Origin: DSUN01 sp035527715
GTDB lineage: Bacteria; Planctomycetota; PUPC01; DSUN01
Direction: 5' to 3'
DNA length: 35,255 nt
Assembly: GCA_035527715.1 (NCBI GenBank)
Contig: DATKZY010000083.1
Span: forward strand, 1-35,255
Shown in pieces: positions 7,678 to 21,196 of this stretch. How positions within the stretch are numbered: position 1 is the stretch's first letter; every line of letters begins with the position of its first letter. A program made the position numbers and the translations under genes. The notes under the pieces were generated by a model. The model was not told the origin of the DNA, did no database searches, and was given only the letters and a program-made list of their open reading frames with translations.

Positions 7678-7706
7678 TTGCGCGATCGCGCGTTCGGGTA
7701 TATCAT
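7678..7706 (+). promoter_or_regulatory. Promoter of the metal-efflux operon with overlapping palindrome
   Basis: TTGCGC (7678-7683) and TATCAT (7701-7706) are separated by 17 bases, as for the housekeeping sigma factor. A 12-bp perfect palindrome GCGCGATCGCGC (7680-7691) overlaps the -35, a position suited to a repressor or activator. A separate small hairpin (GCCTCC 7585-7590 with GGAGGC 7594-7599) lies about 90 bases upstream. The first gene starts 43 bases after the -10. Confidence 0.6.
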
Positions 7707-7748
7707 GAGCGTGGGGACCAGCGGAACTTCACGGTAGGAGCCCGGAAC

Positions 7749-8309
7749 ATGAACCCGAACCGGCTGGCCATTGCCCTGACCGTGGTTGTGGGCTTGGCGG
7801 CTTCGCCGGGCTGCGTTGCTCCGTGGACGAGACCCGAGAAGGGGCCCGTGGTGTCGGTGACCCCGCATCGCTGGGGATCCGCGCCGGACATTACGTTCCT
7901 TGACCAAGCGGGCCGGCTGCGCAGCCTGTCGAGCTTCTACGCGGATGCCACGCTGGCGGCGTTCATCGAACAGCCCTGCTCCGCGCACAACGAGCCGCTG
8001 GCCGCGGCCGCGGCCAAGCTCCGCGGACGCGTCGCCGTCGTGGAGATCTGCACTACGGCAGGCGGCTGTAAGGAGCACGACCAGTGCGTGATGCGGCGCG
8101 GGGACAGGGCGAAGAGCCTGATCTCGCTGTGCGACGGCACCGGGCTTGTCCGACAGTGGTTCGGTGTCGCCACCAAGAACGCCCTCTTTGTCCTCGACCT
8201 CTTCGGCAGCATCGTCGCCCGGGGCACGTTGGCGGATCTCGACCGCCTGGCCCGCAAGGCCGATGCCATGGCCGCCGAGGTTGAGGAGCAGCGTCTGTAT
8301 GCGTACTGA
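7749..8309 (+). CDS. Thioredoxin-like lipoprotein, first gene of the metal-efflux operon
   Basis: A 186-residue exported protein. The N-terminal signal ends in ASPGC, a usable lipobox with Cys22. The body resembles AhpC/TSA or SCO-like thioredoxin folds: SAPDITFLDQAGRLRSLSSF near residues 44-63 is the usual opening, and KNALFVLDLFGSIVARG near 142-158 the usual closing strand. The normal CxxC active site is missing; instead there is EQPCSAHN and a cluster CTTAGGCKEHDQC that could bind metal. GGAG sits about 10 bases before the ATG. As the first gene of the YHS/CusCBA cluster, it may handle copper or silver in the periplasm. After the TGA stop the same frame stays open for 68 more codons to the TGA that overlaps the next gene's ATG, so the protein may once have been longer. 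Confidence 0.75.
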   Translation: MNPNRLAIALTVVVGLAASPGCVAPWTRPEKGPVVSVTPHRWGSAPDITFLDQAGRLRSLSSFYADATLAAFIEQPCSAHNEPLAAAAAKLRGRVAVVEICTTAGGCKEHDQCVMRRGDRAKSLISLCDGTGLVRQWFGVATKNALFVLDLFGSIVARGTLADLDRLARKADAMAAEVEEQRLYAY

Positions 8310-8512
8310 AGCGTTGTTCAGGCGGAGCGGCACACATCGTGCGTCTCGAGGTGGGGCTCGCCACGCGCAACAGCGGGAGAGGAGGAGACAACCGACAGCG
8401 ATGCCGCTGCTGCTGCAGGGGACGCTCAGACCAGGTCGCTCGCCGAGATAGCCGAGCAGCTCAGCCAGCTCATCCCGCCGGGCGGCCCCAGAGACGGTGA
8501 GGAGAACAGCCA

Positions 8513-9028
8513 ATGAAGCTGTGGAAGCCTGGCACCACTCTCGCGGCCATTCTTGTCGCCGTGGTGGGTCTCGCGGCGGAGCATCAAGCGCATGGGCACG
8601 AGCCCGGCAAGGAAAACGCTGAGGAAACCCCCGCGAAGAGCGGCAAGCCGCAAACCGCCTGCCCGGTGATGGGCGGCAAGATCAACGGAACCTTCTTTGC
8701 GGACCACGAAGGCAAGCGCGTGTACTTCTGTTGCGAAGGCTGCATCGCCCAGTTCAAGAAGGACCCCGCGAAGTACATCAAGAAGCTAGAGGGCGAGGGG
8801 GTCACCCTGGCAAAGCTCCAGACGAACTGCCCGGTCATGGGCGGCAAGATCGATCCAAAGCTCTTTGCCGACCACGCGGGCAAGCGCGTGTACTTCTGCT
8901 GCCCAGGCTGCAAGGCCCCCTTCCTGAAGGATCCCGAGAAGTACATCAAGAAACTGGAAGACGAGGGCGTGGCCACCGAGGCCCCGCCCGCCACCAAGGA
9001 GAGCCACGAGCACAAGGGCCATCACTGA
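8513..9028 (+). CDS. Exported protein with two tandem YHS metal-binding domains
   Basis: This 171-residue protein has a signal peptide (about residues 1-22), a His/Glu-rich linker, two copies of a YHS/TRASH-type unit and a His-rich tail (ESHEHKGHH). Each unit has CPVMGGKI, then FADH.GKRVYFCC.GC, then KDP.KYIKKLE. The two copies (about residues 50-94 and 104-148) are so alike that internal duplication is clear. The Cys pairs and nearby Met and His suit binding of soft metal ions such as Cu(I) or Ag(I). It sits between the lipoprotein and another YHS protein, upstream of CusCBA-type genes, and could buffer periplasmic metal or deliver it to the pump. The ATG overlaps a TGA in the preceding frame (ATGA), and GAGGAG lies just upstream. 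Confidence 0.88.
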   Translation: MKLWKPGTTLAAILVAVVGLAAEHQAHGHEPGKENAEETPAKSGKPQTACPVMGGKINGTFFADHEGKRVYFCCEGCIAQFKKDPAKYIKKLEGEGVTLAKLQTNCPVMGGKIDPKLFADHAGKRVYFCCPGCKAPFLKDPEKYIKKLEDEGVATEAPPATKESHEHKGHH

Positions 9029-9083
9029 GAACCCGCGGGATCTTGCCCGCACCTAACATCACCTTTTCTGGTAGGGGCTGGAG

Positions 9084-9593
9084 ATGAAAGGGGCACTGAG
9101 GACCTGGCTTGTGGTCACCGGACTACTTCTGTGTTGCGCGCCGGCGGGGGCCGCGCCCTCCGCGCACGAGCATGCACCGGCTGCGCCCGCTCCCGAAGCC
9201 CACGGCGCGCAAGAGTACTGCCCTGTGATGACTGGGAACAAGATCAACCCCGACATCTTCACGATCTACAGGGGCAAGAAGGTCTACTTCTGCTGCCTGG
9301 ACTGCAAGGGCAGGTTCGAGGCAGACCCGGAGAAGTACCTGGCGCGCCTGCCGCAGTTCGCGGAGGGCGAGGGTGCCCACGCCGACAACCACGAGCATGC
9401 CGTGGGCTTCGCGTGGGGGATGCTGCTCAAGCCTCTGGGCATCACCACCCTGGTGCTCCTCGCTCTCACCGCCAGCACGGGCCTCCTGCGCAGGAAGAAT
9501 CCGAGGCTGCTGCTGAAGTGCCACAAGGCGCTCGCGCTCCTCACCGTGCTGGCGGCGCTCTGTCACGCGACACTCGCCTTCCTGTTCAGTTGA
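9084..9593 (+). CDS. YHS-domain protein with C-terminal membrane helices
   Basis: A 169-residue protein with a cleavable signal (to about AGAA, residue 24), an Ala/Pro/His linker, one YHS unit (EYCPVMTGNKINPDIF ... KVYFCCLDCKGRF, about residues 44-78) and then two membrane helices (about 106-132 and 145-168). The YHS unit is close to those in the preceding gene. His residues flank the helices (DNHEHAVGF, KCHKAL, CHATL), reminiscent of small b-type cytochrome or DUF-type membrane domains, but haem binding is only a guess. It could tether metal binding to the inner membrane next to the CusBA complex. Start chosen at ATG 9084, 56 bases after the preceding stop. Confidence 0.83.
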   Translation: MKGALRTWLVVTGLLLCCAPAGAAPSAHEHAPAAPAPEAHGAQEYCPVMTGNKINPDIFTIYRGKKVYFCCLDCKGRFEADPEKYLARLPQFAEGEGAHADNHEHAVGFAWGMLLKPLGITTLVLLALTASTGLLRRKNPRLLLKCHKALALLTVLAALCHATLAFLFS

Positions 9594-9652
9594 GATGGCG
9601 TATGACTCGTGGTAGGATGACGTGGGAAGCCAGCAGCGAAAGGAGGCAGGGG

Positions 9653-11134
9653 ATGACAAGGCGCCCGCGTGCATATTGGGTTCTCGCTCTTGGCCTTGCG
9701 GCGGGGCCGTTCCTGGCCGGCTGTGCGCTGCCGCGCCGTCCGCGCGAGCGGGTCGCCCGGTCCGACATCGAGGCCACGGCCGCGCGCTATCGCCCCGACG
9801 AGGGCAAGACCCCTCTGGCCGAGGAGTTGCGCGCGACCAAGGCAGAGCTTGAGACGCGCACCGTGGCGCGCGTGAGGCCCCCCAGGCCGCCGCTTCCGCA
9901 GCTCACCTCGGCCTCGGGCCTCGCCGACCTCATCCACTACGCGCTCCTCAACAACCCGAGCGTCGAGGCCGCCTTCTACGGCTGGAAGGCCGCCGTCGAG
10001 ATGATCACCACCAAGCGGTCGCTGCCCGACCCCATGCTCCAACTCAATGCCGAAATCATGAAGGGCCTCCAGTCCTTCACCCCGGCGCTGATGACCCAGC
10101 CGGGAAAGATGTGGTCGGACGCCATCAAGCTCGGGCTGCGTGGCGACGCCGCCTACGAGGCGTCCGTGGCAAAGCGCTCCGCCTTCGAGGGCGCGATGCT
10201 CGCCACGGCGCTCGGCGTCAAGCGTACCTGGTACCAGCTCTGGACGCTTCAGGAACAGCTCCGCTGGACGCGCGAGGCGTTGGGGGTGGTGGACGAGATC
10301 GAGAAACTGGCCCGGGAGCGGCTGGCGGTGGGCAAAGTGACGCAGCAGGACGTGCTCCGCGCTCAAATGGAGCGCGACCGGCTGAGGAACCAGATCGCCA
10401 ACCTGGAAGACTCGCGCAAGCCGATCGTCGCGCGCCTGCGCACGGCCCTCGGGATGGCGCCCGAGGAGCCGCTGGCGGACCTCAAGCCCCAACTCACCCC
10501 CACCCCGCCCGACTTCACCGAGCAGTCGCTCCTCGACACCGCGTTCGTGCGCAACCCGCGCCTGAAGGCCGCGCGGAGCGAGGTGCTCCAGGCCATCGCC
10601 CTCTTCCATCTCGCCCACAGGAGCACCGTGCCCAACTACGGCTTCGGGCTGGGCGCCAAGATCCCCACGGGCGGTGGCATGGCCAAGGCCAGCACCGCCT
10701 GGATGCCCTCGGTGAGCTTCAGCCTGCCGATCTGGCGCGACAAGATCGCCGCCGAGATCGCCGCGGGCCGAGCCCAGGTGGGCGCCGCCAGGGCCAAGCT
10801 GTCGGCCGAGGAACTCGACCTCGCCATGCGCTTCGCCGAGGTCGCCTTCCTGTGGCGCGAGGCCGACCGCAACGCGGCGCTCTTCGGCGAACGCCTGCTG
10901 CCCAAGGCCAAGGCCGCGCTCAACTCCGCACGGGCCGGCTACATCACAGGGGTCTCCACCTTCCTCGACCTCCTCGAGGCCGAGAAAACCCTGCTCGGCA
11001 TCCAGGTCGAGCACGCGGTGGCCCAGGGCCAGCGCGAAGTCGTCCTCGCCGAAATGTCACTCGTCATCCTCGGCCTCTGGCCCGAGGGAATCCCGGAGAT
11101 CCTTCCCCCTGACGAAAAGGGGACCAGCCAATGA
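9653..11134 (+). CDS. TolC/CusC-family outer-membrane efflux lipoprotein
   Basis: A 493-residue outer-membrane factor that would carry metal ions from the CusBA-type pump out of the cell. The signal peptide ends in FLAGC (Cys24), so it is a lipoprotein. The family's two repeats are visible: one follows SGLADLIHYALLNNPSVEAAF (about 89-109) and the second follows SLLDTAFVRNPRLKAARSEV (about 290-309). Each continues into long amphipathic helices ending with patterns such as AGYITGVSTFLDLLEAEKTL. The ATG at 9653 follows AGGAGG (9641-9646) and gives a normal signal peptide. The in-frame ATG at 9602 would put 17 extra residues before it and is less likely. Its stop overlaps the next start as ATGA, so translation is probably coupled to the adaptor. 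Confidence 0.92.
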   Translation: MTRRPRAYWVLALGLAAGPFLAGCALPRRPRERVARSDIEATAARYRPDEGKTPLAEELRATKAELETRTVARVRPPRPPLPQLTSASGLADLIHYALLNNPSVEAAFYGWKAAVEMITTKRSLPDPMLQLNAEIMKGLQSFTPALMTQPGKMWSDAIKLGLRGDAAYEASVAKRSAFEGAMLATALGVKRTWYQLWTLQEQLRWTREALGVVDEIEKLARERLAVGKVTQQDVLRAQMERDRLRNQIANLEDSRKPIVARLRTALGMAPEEPLADLKPQLTPTPPDFTEQSLLDTAFVRNPRLKAARSEVLQAIALFHLAHRSTVPNYGFGLGAKIPTGGGMAKASTAWMPSVSFSLPIWRDKIAAEIAAGRAQVGAARAKLSAEELDLAMRFAEVAFLWREADRNAALFGERLLPKAKAALNSARAGYITGVSTFLDLLEAEKTLLGIQVEHAVAQGQREVVLAEMSLVILGLWPEGIPEILPPDEKGTSQ

Positions 11135-13498
11135 GCGAAACCACCCCGACAAAGCCCCAGCGCTGGCCGACCCGAGCCGTCGAGCGCCTCAAGCACTGGG
11201 CGCTGACCGCTTGGCAGAAGGCCGGGCCTGCGACCCTGGTAGGTCTTCTTGTGATCGGGTTCGCGCTCGGCTACTGGCTCGCGCCTCGCCGCGCCGCGGC
11301 CCCGCGGCCCGCCAGCGAGAAGAAGGAGGAGGAGGCGCCGGCCCAACACGTCCGCATCTGGACCTGTTCGATGCACCCGCAGATCCGGCAGCCCAAGCCG
11401 GGCCTGTGCCCCATCTGCGCCATGGAGCTGATTCCTCTGGTCGAGGAGCCGCAGGAGGAGGGGACGAGCCTGCGGCGCTTCGTGACCACCGAGGCGGCCC
11501 GGAAGCTGATGCAGGTCGAGACCAGCCCCGTCGAGCGCAAGTTCGTCTCCGCCACCGTGCGCATGGTCGGCAAAGTGGACTACGATGAGGCCCGCCTGGC
11601 CTATATCACCGCCTGGGTCGCGGGCCGCATTGACCGGCTCTACGTGGACTTCACGGGCATCACCGTGCGCCCCGGCGACCACATGGTCTACATCTACAGC
11701 CCCGACCTGCGCACAAGCCAGGAAGAGTTCCTCATCGCCTACCGGCACTGGCAGGCCGCCAAGCAGAGCGGCGACGCCGACAACATCACCTCGGCCCAGG
11801 CCATCCTCGACGCCACACGCAAGAAGCTGGAACTGTGGGGCATCCTGCCCGCGCAGATCGAGCAACTCCAGAAGAGCGGCCGCGCCGATGACCACGTGAC
11901 CATCTACGCGCCCGTGGGCGGCATCGTCATCCACAAGAACGCCCAGGAGGGGATGTACGTGCAGACCGGCACCCGCATCTACACCATCGCCGACCTGAGC
12001 CAGGTGTGGGTGAAGCTCGATGCCTACGAATCCGACCTCCTCTGGGTGCGCTACGGCCAGGAGGTGGCCTTCACCACCGAGGCCTACCCGGGCGAGGAGT
12101 TCCGCGGCCGCATCTCCTTCATTGACCCCGTGCTCAACGCCAAGACGCGCACCGTGAAGGTGCGGGTGGACGTGCCGAACGCCGCGGGGAAGCTGAAGCC
12201 GGAGATGTTCGTCCGCGCCGTCGTGCAGGCCCGCGTGGCGGCCGGCGGGCGGGTGATGTCGCCCGACCTCTCGGGCAAGTGGATGTGTCCCATGCACCCC
12301 TCGATTGTCAAGGATGTCGCCGGCAAGTGCGATATTTGCGAGATGCCGCTCGTGCCCACCGAGTCGCTGGGCTACGTGCCCGTGCACGAGGTCGAGGCCG
12401 CACAGCCGCTCGTCATCCCCGCATCCGCGCCCCTCATCACCGGCACCCGCGCCATCGTCTACATCGAGGTCCCCGACGCCAAGAAGCCGACGTTTGTCGG
12501 CCGACAGGTCGTCCTTGGCCCGAGGGCGGGCGACTACTACCTTGTGCGCCACGGCCTTCAGGAAGGCGAGCGGGTGGTGACGCAGGGCAACTTCAGGATC
12601 GACAGCGCCCTCCAGATCCTCGCGCGCCCGAGCATGATGAGTCCTGACACCGAGGGCGCGGCTGCCCCCACCGAAGGCATGCAGGTCCCCGCGGGCTTCC
12701 GGGCGCAGCTTCGCACCCTTCAGAGCGCCCACGCGGCTCTGGCCGGCTCGATCGCGGCGGAGGATCTCGACAAGGTTCGGGCAGCTTTCCGCGCCCTCGG
12801 CGACGCGCTGGACAAGGTGGACGCCGCGGCCCTCACTGGCCAGGCCCTCTTGCAGTGGAACGAACTGGCCATGCTCCTCAAGAACGACAGCGTCGTCGGC
12901 GCTACGGCGCAGGATCTGAAGGCTGCGCGTGAGGAGGCGGCCGCGCTCAAGGGCCACTTGGCCCGGCTCGAAGAGCACTTCGGCTTGGCCACGGGCGCGC
13001 CCGCCCGCGTCGTCGAAGCGCCCGCCGCCTTCAAAGCCCAGCTCGCGAAGGTGCTCGAGGGCTACTTCGCGGTCCAGACCGCGCTGGCCGGCGACGACCT
13101 CATCGCCGCCGTCGCAGCCGTCCAGCAGGCGGCCAAGGCCGTGGACGCCGTGGACATGAAGGCGCTGGCCCCCGAGGCCCACATGGCCTGGATGCGCGAG
13201 CTGCCCAGCCTGCGCAAGGCCATCGAGGAAACGCAGGGCGGCAAGGACATCGTGAAGGCCCGGGCCGGCTTCGCCCTGCTCTCCGACGAGATGGCGCGCC
13301 TGGTGCGCGTGTTCGGCCTGGCCGCCGAGCGGCCCATCCACATCCTGCACTGCCCGATGGCCTTCAACAACCGCGGCGCCAACTGGCTCCAGCTCGACAC
13401 CGAGGTGCGCAACCCCTACTTCGGCGCCGCCATGTTCCGCTGCGGCGAAGTCACCGAGACCCTTGCAGCACCCTCCCAGGGCGACGGAGGAGCGCGCA

Positions 13499-13512
<14 letters not shown>
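11131..13512 (+). CDS. cusB: CusB-type RND periplasmic adaptor with two heavy-metal-binding modules
   Basis: This 793-residue membrane-fusion protein, much longer than E. coli CusB, links the RND pump to the outer-membrane channel. One membrane anchor (about 33-52) is followed by a first metal-binding module (Cys79, His82, Cys93, Cys96 in WTCSMHP...CPIC). Then come the barrel-sandwich and hairpin region (about 140-290) and the beta-barrel (about 291-370). A second module of the same kind (Cys386, His389, Cys400, Cys403) sits within the membrane-proximal region. The C-terminal third has two helical DUF3347-like repeats (about 518-565 and 629-676). It ends with HCPMAFNNRGANWLQ (His740, Cys741, Met743) and Cys771, a likely copper/silver site. 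Two CxMHP modules in one adaptor are unusual. The gene overlaps both neighbours. Confidence 0.92.
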
Positions 13513-17494
<3,982 letters not shown>

Positions 17495-18535
17495 GAGCCC
17501 GCGACAACACAGGCCCGTATGAGTTCCCAAGAGGCGCGCAGGCGCGGGAGGTGGGGCGTTGCCGGTCTCTTCGTGAGGCGACGCGGTCGTCGGGGGCGAG
17601 TCTTGTTCATCCGAGGCCCGCCGGAGTCCGCCGCCGAGGCGGACCTCACCACCGAACTCATCTGCGACCTGGCGACGGGCCAGCGGAACTGCCCGTGTCT
17701 TGGCAGTGGGCCGGTGCGTTCTCTCCCTCCTGGGTGCTCCTACGGGTCCTCCAGGCTACGAAGTTCAGCCATTGCCTTGTGTGGAGGCGCAAGAAGCATG
17801 CTCTCGGGCGCGCGGGTCCGTAGTCGCGCCGACGAACAACTCGGCTCATGCCCTCGTGTGTCTCCCTCCCCTCACCGCGGGGAGAACCCCCCCGGAGCCC
17901 ACCGTCGCGCAAGGTCCTCTCGACGCATCCCGGCTGATGAGCGGCTCATGGAAGCGCTTTACTCTCCCATTTTGCTCCCGTGGGGACAACGGCGCGGAAA
18001 TGGCAGGCATAAGTATTGTATTGTCAGATGCTTACAAGTTGCGTTGGTGGAGGCGGGGGGAATCGAACCCAGCCCCTCATCTGCAGGCACTCGCCGTAAA
18101 TCTTTGCCAGCACAGGATATACTCCGAAGCGGCATGTTGGCGCGAAGGAGTTGGCACCGTTTCCGGCACCATCGCTCCCGGGGAACGCCTCTCCTACGCT
18201 GCCAGAAGGCTGTGTGCGGCTCGGCGGAGGCGGTGGCCGGCAAGGATCGCCACAGACCGGGATCGGAGCGCAGAAGTGGCGTGCGAAGATCCTGCCGTCT
18301 AAGCGGGTGCCTTGTCACGGGTGGGACGAGGTTCGGTCGCGGTGGCGAGCATGGGCGCGATGCAGGAGCGCGGGGAGCGGCCGTCGCGTCCTCTCGGGCG
18401 AGCAGGGCTTGCCGACGATGTCGGGCCACCCGTCGCCATTGGGGAACTTGCGCCGGTCCATGACGAGGTTCATGCCGCCTTGCCGGATCGTTCGATGACT
18501 TGGTCGCCTTGATTTCCCGTGCGACTGACAGGGTG
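17495..18535. other. Gene-poor stretch after the efflux operon
   Basis: I find no convincing gene in these 1041 bases. A 314-codon + frame (17519-18463) and several shorter ones have Arg/Ser/Gly-rich compositions typical of chance frames in GC-rich DNA. The stretch includes a tmRNA/tRNA 3'-end-like piece at 18045-18070. A short minus-strand segment (about 18407-18495) reads GGMNLVMDRRKFPNGDGWPD and could be coding debris. No T-rich terminator is seen after cusA. Confidence 0.6.
18045..18070 (-). other. tmRNA/tRNA 3'-end-like fragment
   Basis: Read on the minus strand, the 26 bases contain a T-loop-like GGGTTCGATTCC followed by a C-rich arm and CCGCCTCCACCA, the usual end of many tmRNAs and some tRNAs. 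The T-stem has only three pairs, because the five-base C run has only GGG opposite. No matching acceptor 5' strand or tmRNA body is found within 400 bases upstream. It is therefore a fragment, possibly a scar of an integrated element, not a working RNA gene. Confidence 0.45.
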
Positions 18536-21196
18536 CTACTCCGCCTCCAGGACGAACCAGTGGGTCCCCTTGTCCGTGGGCAGCGCGATGGCATAGACGC
18601 CGCCTTGGGCCTCCAGCTTGATCGGGTCCATCTTGCTGCCATCGCTCTTCACGGGGACCAGCCGCAGGCCATTGATCGTCGAGGCCAGGGCGAGCGTGCC
18701 TGCCACGGGCTCGGTCCGGGCCTGTTGGTCAGGCCCGATGGCCATCCGGGCGATCGTCGAGACGAGGATTCGCCTCGACTGCCGTAGCGGCTGCTGGTCG
18801 AGGCTGCTCAGCGCCACCGCAGCTTTGGGCACCGCAAGGGTGAAGGCCACGTCGGCGGTGCGGGCGGTCTGGCCCTTGAGCCAGCCCATGACCATTTGCG
18901 TTTTGGGCGTGTCGAGCACGAACGTGCCCTTGGCCCAGTTCCGCCTGAACTCGCCCGTGTCGGCGACCGCCTCGTCGCCCGACGGGATGAAGTCGCGGTC
19001 GAGGTCGCTCACCGTCTCGGCGTCGGGCGGCGGCGCGGTGGCTTTCAGCCAGGGCAGCTCCTTCACCTCGGGAAAGCCCATCATCAGGCGGTGGCGCTCG
19101 GGAACGGTGCGCAGGGTGCGGGAGGTCCGGTCGCTCACGTCCTCGAAGAACGCCTGCTGTCGGGAGAGCGGCACGTAGACTGTCTTGGCGGCCGGCCGCA
19201 CGTGCCCCTCCCGATAGAGCAGGGCCGCCGCCGGGGCGAGGGCCAGCGACTGCGGATGGTTGTAAACGCTCCACATGCTGTAGCCGCGGCCGCGCAGGCC
19301 GTCCTGCGAGTAGCCGTAGAGCATGATCGCGCTCCAGCCCTGGAAGGCGGCCAGGGTGGAGATGTATGGCGCGACCGTGAAGGGGTCGTACTTGGGCCCG
19401 TTGTCTTCCATGTTGTATTCGGAGATGATCTTGGGCTTATCGGCCAGCCGGGCCATGGCCAGGTACTGGCCCGGCCCGCCCGCGTAACGCGGGTTCAGGC
19501 CCAGGAAATCGCTGCCGGTGTAGATATGGGAGTCGATCACGTCGCCCGCGGTCAGGGCAGGCAGCGAGTAGCACGGCATGTTGCCCCAGAGGTGGCCGGA
19601 GCAGATGGGCACCTTCACTCCCAGCCCGCGGAGGAACTCGGCCGCGCGATGGTTCCAGTCGTACTCCAGGTCATTCAACAGCAGCTTGCCGGCGCCGGGG
19701 AGCCAGGTGGCGAACAGGTCGGCCGGCTTCAGGCCTGTCCTGGCGGCAAAGGCGTCCTGCCGCTTGAGGTACAGCTCGCGATGCCAGGGGTTGTTCTTGT
19801 CGGGCAGGAACGCCAGGCCGAAGTGCCCGGTCAAATCGTTCTCGTTCCAGATCATCAGGCCGGCCACGGCCGGGTCGTCCTTCAGGGCCAGGCCGGTGTG
19901 CGGGTTGACGCGCGTGACCAGGTCCCCGCTCGTCTTGCGCCATAGCTCCTCGATTCGCGGGTTGAGATAGCTGTAGCCCTCGACGAGCGGGCGCTGCTTG
20001 TTGCGCCCGTGGGCCGAAATCTCCTCAAAGCCGGGGATGTTGTCGCCCTTGAGGAACGGCCGGTAGGTGATCATGTCCACCCAGACATAGATGCCCTGGT
20101 CCTTCAGCGCCTTGATCCAGTAGAACAAGGTGTTGATGGCCTGGCCGTCGAGGTTCTCGGTGGTTTCTCCCGGGGCGATCAGTTGCGGGTGGACCCAATC
20201 GCTGTCAACGTGCGTCAGCCGGACGAGATTGACGCCCAGTTGCGCCAGACGCCGAGCGTGGCGCTCGATGAGTTCCCGATTGGGCTGGCCGTCCTTGGTA
20301 TGCAGGTACAGCGTGCCGGCCTGTAAGCCGAAGCCCCAAAGGCGGGCCGGCGTGCCATCGGCGAAGGCCAACTCGCCGCCCCTGGCCTGGAGGAAGCCGT
20401 GCTTGCCCGCCGGCTTCTCGTTCAGGTAGCTCAGATCCACGAAGGCGGCGTGGGGGTCCAACGCGCCGACGAACCAGTCGGTGGCGTCGGCGGCGTAGCG
20501 CTCTGCCAGTGGCGGGACGGCCGAGCCGCCCTCCGGCAGCGTGATCGTCATCGTCTGGTTGAGCTTCCCTGGCTCAATGGGGGCGTCGTAGAACATGCAG
20601 CGAATCTCGCTCTTCTGCCCCCGCTCGAAGTACAGCGAGGCCAGCGGCACCGAGAAGTCCACCGCCAGGGTCTTCCCCGGCAGGAGTTCCCAGGTGAAGC
20701 CCGTCTTGTCGCCCTTGAGAGCGGGCTCAGCCGTGCAGCCGCGGCGGGCGACGGCTTTGAGGTCCAGGAAGAAGGTCAATCCGCCGTGCGGCTGCTTCGC
20801 ACCCGGCTCGCCTTCGACCGCCCACGCCTTCTCCGCGGTCAAGCGCCACTCCCACGTCAGGCCCCTCGCGCCCGGCGGGGCGATCCTGCCGTCCCCGGCG
20901 ATGCCCAGGCCGGCGACCTTCCAGGGGAATGGAACGCTCCCATCCGCGGCGCGCTTCCCGCACACGAAGCTCACGCCCTCCCACTTGTAGTTCCGCGACC
21001 ACCACTGCGGCACGGCGCGGAGCAGCACGGCCGAGTCGGCCTCGACCTTCGCCACACAGCGGGCGTCGAGCCCCGGCTCCAACTGGATGACGGGTGCCAC
21101 GTGATCCGTTGTGGCCGCGCCGAACGCCCCCCTGCTGAGCGCCGCCGCGCTCGCCAGCAGGATTGCGCCAACCGGCCAGAGACGCCGTCTTCTCAT
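18536..21196 (-). CDS. Secreted clan-A-type glycoside hydrolase
   Basis: This 886-residue exported protein (signal peptide about residues 1-28) probably hydrolyses a polysaccharide. An N-terminal beta-rich part (about 30-270) precedes a TIM-barrel that begins near FADGTPARLWGFGLQAG (about 279-294). GVNLVRLTHVDSDW is near residue 321, the acid/base motif is IWNENDL (Glu452) and the nucleophile motif KIISEYNME (Glu593). This Asn-Glu ... Glu arrangement is that of GH clan A (GH5/GH39/GH42-like), but I cannot name the family. A C-terminal beta domain (about 700-886) follows. ATG 21196 has AAGGAA nine bases upstream; a TTG at 21202 is possible but lies too close. It is divergent from the FGE-like pseudogene and esterase. 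Confidence 0.82.
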   Translation of the reverse strand: MRRRRLWPVGAILLASAAALSRGAFGAATTDHVAPVIQLEPGLDARCVAKVEADSAVLLRAVPQWWSRNYKWEGVSFVCGKRAADGSVPFPWKVAGLGIAGDGRIAPPGARGLTWEWRLTAEKAWAVEGEPGAKQPHGGLTFFLDLKAVARRGCTAEPALKGDKTGFTWELLPGKTLAVDFSVPLASLYFERGQKSEIRCMFYDAPIEPGKLNQTMTITLPEGGSAVPPLAERYAADATDWFVGALDPHAAFVDLSYLNEKPAGKHGFLQARGGELAFADGTPARLWGFGLQAGTLYLHTKDGQPNRELIERHARRLAQLGVNLVRLTHVDSDWVHPQLIAPGETTENLDGQAINTLFYWIKALKDQGIYVWVDMITYRPFLKGDNIPGFEEISAHGRNKQRPLVEGYSYLNPRIEELWRKTSGDLVTRVNPHTGLALKDDPAVAGLMIWNENDLTGHFGLAFLPDKNNPWHRELYLKRQDAFAARTGLKPADLFATWLPGAGKLLLNDLEYDWNHRAAEFLRGLGVKVPICSGHLWGNMPCYSLPALTAGDVIDSHIYTGSDFLGLNPRYAGGPGQYLAMARLADKPKIISEYNMEDNGPKYDPFTVAPYISTLAAFQGWSAIMLYGYSQDGLRGRGYSMWSVYNHPQSLALAPAAALLYREGHVRPAAKTVYVPLSRQQAFFEDVSDRTSRTLRTVPERHRLMMGFPEVKELPWLKATAPPPDAETVSDLDRDFIPSGDEAVADTGEFRRNWAKGTFVLDTPKTQMVMGWLKGQTARTADVAFTLAVPKAAVALSSLDQQPLRQSRRILVSTIARMAIGPDQQARTEPVAGTLALASTINGLRLVPVKSDGSKMDPIKLEAQGGVYAIALPTDKGTHWFVLEAE

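Noticed and set aside
17519..18463. A 314-codon plus-strand frame after cusA
   Set aside because: Its composition is Arg/Ser-rich without folded-protein patterns, and it runs through the tmRNA-like fragment, giving the misleading phrase GGIEP that arises from antisense tRNA ends.
18407..18495. Minus-strand segment reading GGMNLVMDRRKFPNGDGWPD
   Set aside because: It looks protein-like but is too short to place in a family, with no start and a quickly ending frame. It is mentioned only within the gene-poor stretch.
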